From Candidatus Curtissbacteria bacterium (GTDB lineage Bacteria > Patescibacteriota > Microgenomatia > Curtissbacterales > GWA2-41-24), in contig JAUYIQ010000070.1 in assembly GCA_030688205.1 (NCBI GenBank), positions 1 through 15,914 on the forward strand: a stretch of DNA of 15,914 bases. Direction: 5' to 3'. The notes under the pieces were generated by a model. The model was given only the letters and a program-made list of their open reading frames with translations, was not told where the DNA came from and searched no databases. The position numbers were made by a program, and so were the translations under genes. Position 1 is the stretch's first letter. The number at the start of each line of letters is the position of its first letter. Below are positions 1 through 5,574 of this stretch, piece by piece.

Positions 1-235
1 TTTGAAAAGGTTGAAAGATCCTTTGACAAGCTCAGGACAAGTTGTCAAAGAGTTGATACTGGCTACAAATCCTTCGATGGAAGGGGAGGCAACGGCCATG
101 TATATCCAAAGGTTAGTAAAGCCGCTTGGCGTAAAAACTACAAGAATTGCCCGCGGAATTCCTATTGGGGCAGAGATTGAATATGCGGATGAGGTAACAG
201 TGCGCCGGGCTCTTGAGGGAAGAAAAGATTTTTAA
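1..235 (+). CDS. recR: Recombination protein RecR, C-terminal part (5' end outside window)
   Basis: Only the last 77 codons are present, read from base 2 and ending at TAA 233-235. RecR works with RecO/RecF to load RecA on gapped DNA. The visible part is the end of the Toprim domain and the C-terminal tail: ELILATNPSMEGEATAMYI followed by KPLGVKTTRIARGIPIG and YADEVTVRRALEGRK, which match the family closely. Immediately before the ELILATNP strand there is an atypical stretch, DPLTSSGQVV, which corresponds at DNA level to a perfect inverted repeat (see the repeat at 21-50) and is absent from the RecR sequences I can recall. The N-terminal helix-hairpin-helix and zinc finger lie upstream of the window. 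Identification is by family motifs; the insertion reading is inference. Confidence 0.93.
   Translation, partial: LKRLKDPLTSSGQVVKELILATNPSMEGEATAMYIQRLVKPLGVKTTRIARGIPIGAEIEYADEVTVRRALEGRKDF
21..50. repeat. Palindromic element inserted in frame in recR
   Basis: A 9-bp perfect inverted repeat, CTTTGACAA (21-29) and TTGTCAAAG (42-50), flanks the 12-base loop GCTCAGGACAAG. Read in the recR frame, the element and its left flank give the peptide DPLTSSGQVV. From memory, closely similar TSSGQ-type peptides recur in unrelated proteins of uncultivated bacteria, suggesting a small palindromic element that tolerates insertion in genes, comparable in concept to Rickettsia palindromic elements. Only one copy is seen in this window. 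Confidence 0.6.
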
Positions 236-301
236 GTTAGCGCCAGTTTCATCGCAGTCAAAAAACGCTCGACTAATCTCAAAATAATTTTCGTTAATTA
301 A

Positions 302-518
302 TCTCCGTCTCGCTCAGGCCTACGTCGGCACCATTTCGTTAATATATTTCGTAAGTCATAAAACACACAGCCGACTTCGTCATGTTTTTGACTTGCGATT
401 TCAACTGTCGCTCTTGCGGAGTTTACTCTGAGCCGGCTTTGACGGAGAAGGGTCATGTTTTTCAAAATCCTACCAACGCGGAAACAGAGTTGACAAGTTT
501 CTTTTCATAGAACCCTTC
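302..518. other. Non-coding region with nested complementary segments
   Basis: The stretch 236-585 between recR and the endonuclease Q-like gene has no convincing ORF. It contains several complementary pairs: 302-309 with 441-448 (8 bp), 312-317 with 428-433 (6 bp, nested inside the first), 353-365 with 383-394 (12 bp with one bulge), 395-398 with 408-411, and 447-453 with 512-518 enclosing 481-485 with 497-501. A 10-base direct repeat TTTCGTTAAT occurs at 289-298 and 334-343. This could be a structured RNA, a decayed repeat element, or chance. I recognise no known RNA family; the SRP RNA core motifs that might be expected near recR are absent. Confidence 0.25.
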
Positions 519-545
519 AATTCTTCAGGGTAAACAAAATGTAGA

Positions 546-574
546 TTGACATTATATTTTTCATACTTCAAAAT
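546..574 (+). promoter_or_regulatory. Putative promoter of the endonuclease Q-like gene
   Basis: A perfect -35 hexamer TTGACA (546-551) is followed after 17 bases by a weak -10, CAAAAT (569-574). A start site about 7 bases downstream would give a leader of only about 5 bases before ATG 586. A G-run (575-579) sits 6 bases before that ATG and could act as a ribosome binding site if transcription begins upstream. The -10 is poor, so the call is tentative. Confidence 0.4.
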
Positions 575-585
575 GGGGGCGCTTC

Positions 586-2058
586 ATGAAATTTGTCGCC
601 GATTTACATTTACACTCCAAGTATTCCAGAGCCGTTTCCGGTGCAATGACTCTTCCAAATATGGCTAAATGGGCAAAGTATAAGGGAATCAGCGTTTTGG
701 CAACTAGTGATTTTACCCACCCTTTTTGGCTTGAGCAGTTAAAAAATGAGTTGGAGGACACTGGAAATGGACTATTTAAACTTAAGCAAACAGCAGTAAG
801 CGGTAAGCAGTCAGCTGTTAGCGATGTTTCGTTTTTGCTTTCTTGCGAAGTTTCATCTATTTATAGTCAAGGTGGAAAGGGCAGAAGAATTCATAATCTG
901 TTCTTTTTCCCTTCTTTTGACTCCGTAGACAAATTTATCAAGGAACTTTTAAGAAGAAGAGCAAATTTGAGGGCCGATGGTAGGCCAATTGTTGGAATTA
1001 GTGCAAGAGATTTGGCAAATATAGCTCTTTTGTGTGACGACAAGGCACTTATTATTCCTGCTCATATTTGGACTCCATGGTTCTCGGTTTTTGGAAGTTT
1101 TTCCGGCTTTGACTCTATTGAGGAATGTTTTGGTGATATGGCTCAATATATCTATGGAATTGAAACAGGACTTTCCTCCGATCCTTTTATGAATTGGCAG
1201 ATTGGGGATTTGGATAGCCGTACCATCCTTTCTTTTTCCGATGCTCATTCGCTGCCAAAAATGGGTAGAGAAGCTACGGTTTTTGAAGCTAACGAAGTTT
1301 CCTACGATTGCATTTATCGGGCTATATGCAGAGATTTAGATAACTCAGAGAACTCAGAGAGTCAGAAAGTCAGAATATCCGGCAAATCTGATAATCAGAA
1401 AGTCCGACAGTCTGAGTATTCCGATAATCCGAGAATTGCTTTTACTATCGAATTTTATCCCGAAGAAGGGAAGTATCATTTTACCGGACACCGTGATTGC
1501 AACTTTAGTCAATCACCGGAGGAATCTAGAAAGAACGGTGACATTTGTCCGGTTTGCCACCGGCCGTTGACTGTCGGGGTGATGCATAGAGTAGAGGATT
1601 TAAAAACCCGAGATCCAAAACTCGAAATCCGAAATCAAGATGGGGTACGCTGGAATTATTTTGAAGATAATAAGCAAAGCTTGCGGTCCTCGGCTTCGCC
1701 TGCGGGCCTAAAACGTCCTCCTTACGTTTCTTGCGTTCCTCTTTATGAAATCATTGCAGAAGCTTTAGGGGTTGCGCCAACATCGAAAAAAGTGGAGGAA
1801 ATTTATATTACTTTAATCAACGCTTTGGGCAGCGAGTTTAGTATTTTAATGAAATCTGACGTGATTCAGATTGCCAGATTCTCAAGCCAAAAGGTTGCAG
1901 ACGGTATAAGCAGAGTGAGATCTGGTAATATTGTTGTGGAACCGGGTTATGATGGAAAATTTGGGGTTGTCAAAATCTGGAATGAGTCCGGCGAAGCCGG
2001 AGATGTTGAGAAAGAGGATGTTAGCCAATCCGAATCACAGCTTAATCTGTTTGCTTAA
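586..2058 (+). CDS. Endonuclease Q-like PHP-domain DNA repair nuclease
   Basis: Likely a nuclease that cleaves DNA 5' of deaminated bases and abasic sites, as established for archaeal EndoQ. The PHP metal motifs are visible: DLHLHSKYSRA (6-16), SDFTHP (41-46), PAHIWTPW (158-165) and SFSDAHSLPKMGRE (216-229). A zinc module follows, with H302, C305, C321 and C324 ending CPVCHRPLTVGV. The C-terminal domain runs from RPPYVSCVPLYEIIAEALG (377-395) to GKFGVVKIW (457-465). At 490 residues it is longer than the roughly 420 of Pyrococcus EndoQ, as I recall it. The excess falls in repeat-derived inserts at 67-80, 252-283 and 340-376 and in a 25-residue tail. The tail ends QLNLFA, and QLNLF matches the bacterial sliding-clamp binding pentamer. 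The ATG at 586 puts the first PHP motif at the expected distance. The family call is strong; clamp binding is inference. Confidence 0.88.
   Translation: MKFVADLHLHSKYSRAVSGAMTLPNMAKWAKYKGISVLATSDFTHPFWLEQLKNELEDTGNGLFKLKQTAVSGKQSAVSDVSFLLSCEVSSIYSQGGKGRRIHNLFFFPSFDSVDKFIKELLRRRANLRADGRPIVGISARDLANIALLCDDKALIIPAHIWTPWFSVFGSFSGFDSIEECFGDMAQYIYGIETGLSSDPFMNWQIGDLDSRTILSFSDAHSLPKMGREATVFEANEVSYDCIYRAICRDLDNSENSESQKVRISGKSDNQKVRQSEYSDNPRIAFTIEFYPEEGKYHFTGHRDCNFSQSPEESRKNGDICPVCHRPLTVGVMHRVEDLKTRDPKLEIRNQDGVRWNYFEDNKQSLRSSASPAGLKRPPYVSCVPLYEIIAEALGVAPTSKKVEEIYITLINALGSEFSILMKSDVIQIARFSSQKVADGISRVRSGNIVVEPGYDGKFGVVKIWNESGEAGDVEKEDVSQSESQLNLFA
784..825 (+). repeat. Heptad array in the endonuclease Q-like gene (residues 67-80)
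   Basis: Six 7-bp units read AAGCAAA CAGCAGT AAGCGGT and AAGCAGT CAGCTGT TAGCGAT, consensus NAGCRGT. Because three heptads make 21 bp, the protein shows a seven-residue tandem duplication, KQTAVSG then KQSAVSD. It lies between the LKNELEDTGNGLFK helix and the VSFLLSCEV strand, a place where recalled EndoQ proteins have only a short loop. Confidence 0.7.
1342..1434 (+). repeat. Degenerate 7-9 bp word array in the endonuclease Q-like gene (residues 252-283)
   Basis: The stretch begins with two exact AACTCAGAG copies (1342-1350, 1351-1359). It continues with AGTCAGAA, AGTCAGAAT, ATCTGATA, ATCAGAA, AGTCCGAC, AGTCTGAGT, ATTCCGATA and ATCCGAGAA, a degenerate AKTCNGAnn word. It encodes a Ser/Asn/Gln/Lys-rich linker, starting DNSENSESQKVR, between the end of the PHP domain and the strand IAFTIEFYPEEGKYHFTG. 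Period is less regular (8-9 bp) than in the other arrays. Confidence 0.6.
1606..1640 (+). repeat. Heptad array in the endonuclease Q-like gene (residues 341-352)
   Basis: Five contiguous 7-bp units: ACCCGAG, ATCCAAA, ACTCGAA, ATCCGAA, ATCAAGA (consensus AYCCGAA). They encode KTRDPKLEIRNQ just after the zinc module motif VGVMHRVEDL, where the EndoQ family normally continues toward the RPPY motif. The unit length is exactly 7 throughout. Confidence 0.65.
1678..1721 (+). repeat. GC-rich imperfect palindrome in the endonuclease Q-like gene
   Basis: A locally GC-rich block centred on the small hairpin GGCTTCGCC (about 1692-1700) with GG..CC flanks encodes SLRSSASPAGLK, directly before the conserved RPPY motif at residues 377-380. 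Its base composition differs from the AT-rich surroundings. I interpret it as a second insertion adjacent to the 1606-1640 array. Confidence 0.45.
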
Positions 2059-2072
2059 AGGAGATAAATTTT

Positions 2073-2399
2073 ATGGCCGACAAAAGTAGAAATTTGGTTG
2101 CTGCACTTTCATATTTATTAGGTTTTATTACCGGTGTAACTATACTTTTTGTTGAAAAGGAAGATAAGTTTGTCAGGTTTCATGCAATGCAATCAGTAGT
2201 AATTTTCGGTGGTCTATTTTTTGTTAATTTGGTAATTAATTATTTTTTGGGATTTGCTTCAGGTTTTTTAAGCGGTATTATTTCCATCGTATCTCTTGTA
2301 GTCTGGTTGGTGTCGATGGTTCGCGCTTATAGGGGCGAACTTTTTAAATGGCCCATTGCAGGAGACTTTGCTGAAAAGCAGGTAGGGAAAACCTCGTGA
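2073..2399 (+). CDS. Small DUF4870-type membrane protein
   Basis: A 108-residue protein of unknown function with about three hydrophobic segments (roughly residues 7-27, 42-62 and 64-86). The N-terminal RNLVAALSYLLGFITGV, the central FVRFHAMQS motif and the late AYRGELFKWPIAGDFAEK are characteristic of the DUF4870/YjbJ-like small membrane family common in bacteria. The RFHAMQS segment before the second helix is the most diagnostic feature. A strong Shine-Dalgarno, AAAGGAG (2057-2063), lies 9 bases before ATG 2073 and overlaps the end of the upstream gene, so the pair is probably co-transcribed. Its stop TGA overlaps the GTG start of pth (GTGA), suggesting translational coupling. Biochemical role not known. 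Confidence 0.75.
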   Translation: MADKSRNLVAALSYLLGFITGVTILFVEKEDKFVRFHAMQSVVIFGGLFFVNLVINYFLGFASGFLSGIISIVSLVVWLVSMVRAYRGELFKWPIAGDFAEKQVGKTS

Positions 2400-2947
2400 A
2401 GCTGATCGTAGGTTTAGGTAACCCCGGGACAAAATATTCAAACAATCGCCACAATTTTGGTTTTATGGTTGTTTCTGAATTTGTGAATAAACTCGGAGAA
2501 TCATTTTCAAAAAGTGCAGATTTAATGTGCGATTTTGTAAAAACAGGCGATCTGGTTGTTATGAAACCGACTACATTTATGAATAACTCGGGCCAGTCGG
2601 TGTCTGCAGTTGTCAATTTTTACAAAATAGACCCGAAGGAGTTGATAGTTATTCACGATGATCTGGATTTGGAGTTTGGGAAGATAAGACTGGCTTTTAA
2701 TGGTACAAGTGCAGGGCACAATGGTGTTGAGTCTGCGATAGTTGGGCTTGGGACAGTAGATTTCGCAAGACTCAGAATTGGGGTGGGACATCCAACAAAT
2801 CCACAGCAAAATCCTGCTGATTTTGTTCTTGAGGATTTTAGCGATAGCGAAAAGCAAAAGTTGCCTGAAATTATTGCCAAATGCCAGGAGGCTGTACGAT
2901 CGTGGTTGGATGACGGAATTGAGGCGACGATGAATAGGTTCAATTAG
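2396..2947 (+). CDS. pth: Peptidyl-tRNA hydrolase
   Basis: Releases tRNA from prematurely dropped peptidyl-tRNA in the cytoplasm, an essential translation recycling step. At 183 residues it has normal length for the bacterial Pth family. Key sites are present: N9 in VGLGNPG, catalytic H19 in NNRHNFGF, the MNNSGQ loop (62-67), H87-D88 in VIHDDLD, and N109 in AGHNGV. The start is GTG 2396, the only position that gives the conserved MKLIVGLGNPG. It overlaps the preceding stop as GTGA and has purine-rich AGG/AGGG sequence at 2380-2387. Nothing in the protein looks atypical. It is probably co-transcribed with the upstream membrane protein gene. Confidence 0.96.
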   Translation: MKLIVGLGNPGTKYSNNRHNFGFMVVSEFVNKLGESFSKSADLMCDFVKTGDLVVMKPTTFMNNSGQSVSAVVNFYKIDPKELIVIHDDLDLEFGKIRLAFNGTSAGHNGVESAIVGLGTVDFARLRIGVGHPTNPQQNPADFVLEDFSDSEKQKLPEIIAKCQEAVRSWLDDGIEATMNRFN

Positions 2948-2948
2948 A

Positions 2949-2976
2949 GTATCAGGTATCATGTATCAGATGTCAT
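2949..2976 (+). repeat. Heptad array downstream of pth
   Basis: Four 7-bp units follow the pth stop almost at once: GTATCAG, GTATCAT, GTATCAG, ATGTCAT. The array ends inside the ATG (2975-2977) of the short ORF described next. It is non-coding except for that overlap. Confidence 0.7.
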
Positions 2977-3040
2977 GTTTAAGGAAGAAGTCTACGAGAT
3001 AGTAAAAAAAAATCCAAAAGGTATATTCCCTTCAAAATGA
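2975..3040 (+). pseudogene. Mini-ORF resembling the start of an MGMT/ATL-type alkyltransferase
   Basis: A 21-codon ORF reads MFKEEVYEIVKKNPKG and then IFPSK before TGA. The first part resembles the N-terminus of the DNA-binding domain of O6-alkylguanine methyltransferase/alkyltransferase-like proteins, where a V-Y-x-I-V-x-x-I-P-x-G pattern is usual. The similarity then stops. Its TGA overlaps the acylphosphatase ATG (ATGA at 3037-3040), so it may now serve as a coupling leader peptide. It may be the 5' stump of a deleted gene. The match is short, so confidence is low. Confidence 0.35.
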
Positions 3041-3303
3041 CAGTTTCTATTAGAGTTTACGGAGATGTTCAAGGCGTTTTCTTTCGAAGAAGTGCCAAAG
3101 ATGAAGCCGATAAATTGGGTGTGACTGGTTGGGTAAGGAATGAAGCTGACGGATCAGTTGTGATGATGGTGGTTGGAGACCGGAAAAATCTTGAAAAATT
3201 TGTTAAATGGTGCAAAGGCGGCCCGCCACTTTCTAAAGTTGAGAGGGTGGAGGTTGATTGGAGAGAATCAGAGCAGGATTTTGCAAGTTTCGAAATACTT
3301 TAG
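3037..3303 (+). CDS. acyP: Acylphosphatase
   Basis: A complete 88-residue acylphosphatase, the normal size for this small alpha/beta enzyme that hydrolyses the carboxyl-phosphate bond of acyl phosphates. The phosphate-binding signature VYGDVQGVFFRRSA (7-20) contains the substrate-binding Arg (R17). GWVRNEADGSV (31-41) supplies the catalytic Asn (N35). A family-typical segment, KWCKGGPPLSKVERVEV, follows. There is no good ribosome binding site; the start overlaps the stop of the 2975-3040 mini-ORF, which suggests coupled translation. The gene ends at TAG 3301-3303, only 7 bases from the convergent stop of the isopentenyl phosphate kinase gene, and no terminator hairpin fits between them. Confidence 0.94.
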   Translation: MTVSIRVYGDVQGVFFRRSAKDEADKLGVTGWVRNEADGSVVMMVVGDRKNLEKFVKWCKGGPPLSKVERVEVDWRESEQDFASFEIL

Positions 3304-3310
3304 CTGATGG

Positions 3311-4099
3311 CTATCTAATCCAAGTACCTGAAGCGTTCCTGCCAAGAATTGCGTTTGATAGATTTCCTGTTTTTGCAGAGATTAGTTGGGTGTGTATTCC
3401 TTTTTGAGCCAAGACTAATGCTTCTTTTACCTTATGCTCCATTCCTCCGGTGACATCTGTTGCAGAAGATCCGCTAATATATTTTTCAACCGATTTGAAG
3501 TTTTTTGCGTTAATTTGTGTGATTATTTTTCCAACTTTGTCTAAAACTCCATTAGTATTTCCAACTTCGATTACTGTTTTGATTTTGAATTGATTTTTCA
3601 AATTCAAAGCTAACAGATTAAGAATTTGCTCACCCGAAAAAATTGTCCAGCCGATTTTTTCGTCTTGAATTGCATCTCCATATACCACCGGAACGAGATT
3701 TACTCCAAGAGCATTGACAATGGGTGCAACAAAGATTTTAGAAAGACTGCCGTTTATTGAAAGTAAAAAAGAATGAGGTTCGAAAGTGACTGCCGGAATT
3801 CCAGCTGTAATTAGCCGGTCAATTACAATTGAGTTAAGTTCCAGGCATTCAAGTCGAACTTTGGCAAGTCCTATATCACTATTTTTGTGTATGTTGCCTT
3901 TTTTTGTCTGATACTTTTTGGCGGGTACGTGGGCATAGGAGCCTTGTCCGTGGCCGATTATTATTAAATCTCTGGTTTTTTCCCGGGCACTTTCAATTTC
4001 TCTCGCAAGCTGATTGATAATCTTAAGGTTTGCGCCTTTCCGTTTTGATTTATCTGTTATTGTGCTGCCACCCAGTTTTATAAGAATTAGATTTTGCAT
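3311..4099 (-). CDS. ipk: Isopentenyl phosphate kinase (archaeal type)
   Basis: Phosphorylates isopentenyl phosphate to isopentenyl diphosphate with ATP, the last step of the alternative mevalonate routes. It is a 262-residue amino-acid-kinase-fold protein with LIKLGGS (6-12, K8 in the phosphate-binding loop), IIGHGQGSYAHVPAKKY (47-63) containing the His of the GSxxH motif (H57) that defines IPK, VVYGDA (138-142), and DVTGGM (215-220). The ATG at 4099 directly follows the TAA of the decarboxylase gene with no gap, so the pair is probably translationally coupled. IPK is typical of archaea and rare in bacteria. It is the last gene of the mevalonate cluster. The closest alternative within the fold would be another small-molecule kinase such as a glutamate or carbamate kinase, but the His motif argues against that. 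Confidence 0.9.
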   Translation of the reverse strand: MQNLILIKLGGSTITDKSKRKGANLKIINQLAREIESAREKTRDLIIIGHGQGSYAHVPAKKYQTKKGNIHKNSDIGLAKVRLECLELNSIVIDRLITAGIPAVTFEPHSFLLSINGSLSKIFVAPIVNALGVNLVPVVYGDAIQDEKIGWTIFSGEQILNLLALNLKNQFKIKTVIEVGNTNGVLDKVGKIITQINAKNFKSVEKYISGSSATDVTGGMEHKVKEALVLAQKGIHTQLISAKTGNLSNAILGRNASGTWIR

Positions 4100-5083
4100 T
4101 TAAAAGAGATGGTTTTTTATTAATTTTGCGCCTACTGACGGCAGGGATTGGATTATCCGGGTACGTTTCACTTCGGATTTTATTGCTTTGGCGATTTTTT
4201 GGCTATCTTTTTGTAAACAAAACAAGACAGGTTGCGGGCCTGCATCAAAGGTGAAGTAAACGCTGGTGCCGTTTTCCCGAAGTTTTTGACAAAGTCTCAT
4301 AATCCGGATGCTTTCGGGTAGCCAATAGATAATTGGCGGAGTTGATGTTAGAGCAATTGAATGCAGTTCCAGCGCTTCTTGTTCGATTGCATTCCCGAGG
4401 CGTTCAAAATTTTTCTTCCTGATTGCTGTTTCTACCTCTTTGACTTTGTTTTCTATGTTTTGGATTCTGGTTTTGAAAAACGGAGAGGAGGGGGCAGTAG
4501 AATGTCCTTCTGTTGAGCCGGTTTTCTTTTGGTCTGTGCTTATGATGATGGCAAGAATAGCTATTTTCCAGTAGTTAGCCGGGAAAAGACTGTGAGCATA
4601 CGATGATTGGTGATTTGTTCCTTTTTCCCACTTCACGAAGCCGTCAGGAATTGAACGGCTGGCTGAACCAGAACCTAGCCGGGCTATTGTTGTTAACTCT
4701 TTTTCAGAAAGTTTAAGTCCTGTAGCTGTTGTTGTTGCAAGTGTTAGAGCTGCAAAACCCGAAGCGGAAGAAGCGAGTCCTGAGCCTTTGGGGAAATTAT
4801 TATTGGAAGCGATTTTAGCATGCGTTTTGATTCCGGCAAGTTTTCTTATAACGTCCAGGTGTTTTGTTGTTCGCAACGTCTCTTTTTGTTCTTTTGAGCC
4901 GTCGATAATTACAATATCTTTTTTCAACTTTGGATCAAATTCTACCGTGGTTATTGAATAAAGATTGCTTAGATTAACCGAAATACTGCTGTTTGCGGGT
5001 AAATTAAGCTTTTCGTTCGCTTTACCCCAAAATTTAATAAGTGCGATGTTGCTTGGAGCTTTCGCTGTCGCTTTCATAGCCAT
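4100..5083 (-). CDS. mvaD: Mevalonate (di)phosphate decarboxylase, MDD family
   Basis: An ATP-dependent decarboxylase of the GHMP superfamily, 327 residues, family-typical length. Motifs: APSNIALIKFWGK (9-21), PKGSGLASSASGFAAL (98-113, phosphate-binding loop), GSGSASRSIPDGFVKW (137-152, with the active-site Arg at 143) and FTFDAGPQP (278-286, catalytic Asp at 280). The N-terminal motif resembles classical diphosphomevalonate decarboxylases rather than the haloarchaeal phosphomevalonate decarboxylase. The loop at 188-201 reads TGSTEGHSTAPSSP, where eukaryotic enzymes have TGSTxGMRxSVETSP, so a substrate-side loop is altered and one residue shorter. No phosphomevalonate kinase is seen nearby and IPK is the next gene, so mevalonate 5-phosphate may be the real substrate. 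GGAG lies 5 bases before ATG 5083; an in-frame ATG at 5077 overlaps the Nudix stop as ATGA and is also possible. Confidence 0.88.
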   Translation of the reverse strand: MAMKATAKAPSNIALIKFWGKANEKLNLPANSSISVNLSNLYSITTVEFDPKLKKDIVIIDGSKEQKETLRTTKHLDVIRKLAGIKTHAKIASNNNFPKGSGLASSASGFAALTLATTTATGLKLSEKELTTIARLGSGSASRSIPDGFVKWEKGTNHQSSYAHSLFPANYWKIAILAIIISTDQKKTGSTEGHSTAPSSPFFKTRIQNIENKVKEVETAIRKKNFERLGNAIEQEALELHSIALTSTPPIIYWLPESIRIMRLCQKLRENGTSVYFTFDAGPQPVLFCLQKDSQKIAKAIKSEVKRTRIIQSLPSVGAKLIKNHLF

Positions 5084-5574
5084 CCCAACTCCTGAAATGA
5101 TTTAATGGCAAATGGGCTAAGTTTTTTTTGCATTTTTAAAAGTTTTTCCTTTGGGATAAATTGAACATATTCAACTTCATTTTTGTCATTCTTAAAAGGG
5201 CCATTGTGAGTTGCAGTGTATATCGTGTCCATTTCGGTTTCGTGCTCGTCTTCATAGAGAAATTTTGAGTAGAAGGTGATTTTTGTTTTTATCCCAATTT
5301 CTTCAAGCATTTCCCGCTTTGCTGTTTTCTCGTATGACTCTCCCTTGTTTACGTGTCCTGCTGAGGAAATAGTGAAATATCCGGGGTAGAGGTCTTTTGT
5401 CCTGCTTCTTTTTTGAAGCAAAACTTCTCCTTTATCGTTGAAGATCATAACTCCTGCGCCTCTGTGCATAAGGTTTTTGTTTGAATGACATTCACCTCGG
5501 GTTTTATAGCCAATGATTTTGTCATTTTTGTCTACAACTACGAACAATTCGTTTTTATCGTCTGAAGTTTTCAT
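5074..5574 (-). CDS. IDI-related Nudix hydrolase in the mevalonate cluster
   Basis: A 166-residue Nudix protein with a complete canonical Nudix box: G73, E79, R87-E88 and E91-E92-x-G-I, which predicts Mg-dependent hydrolysis of a nucleoside or other diphosphate. It also has features of type I IPP isomerase: two His seven residues apart (H30, H37, comparable with H25/H32 of E. coli Idi) and HETEMD (111-116) where Idi has ENEVC. The Idi catalytic Cys position is Ala (A72 in SAGH), and a Phe (F155) occupies the place of the active-site Trp. It is therefore closer to YfcD-type Nudix proteins than to a working isomerase. It overlaps mevalonate kinase by ATGA (5571-5574) and the decarboxylase by 10 bases, so it is embedded in the pathway operon. 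Possible roles are dephosphorylation of IPP or another pathway diphosphate, or a divergent isomerase. The substrate is unknown. Confidence 0.8.
   Translation of the reverse strand: MKTSDDKNELFVVVDKNDKIIGYKTRGECHSNKNLMHRGAGVMIFNDKGEVLLQKRSRTKDLYPGYFTISSAGHVNKGESYEKTAKREMLEEIGIKTKITFYSKFLYEDEHETEMDTIYTATHNGPFKNDKNEVEYVQFIPKEKLLKMQKKLSPFAIKSFQELGWL

Noticed and set aside
490..515. Promoter using the TTGACA at 490-495
   Set aside because: No acceptable -10 occurs 16-18 bases downstream.
236..585. SRP RNA or tRNA gene next to recR
   Set aside because: No SRP core motif, no T-loop GTTCGANNC with an acceptor stem, on either strand.
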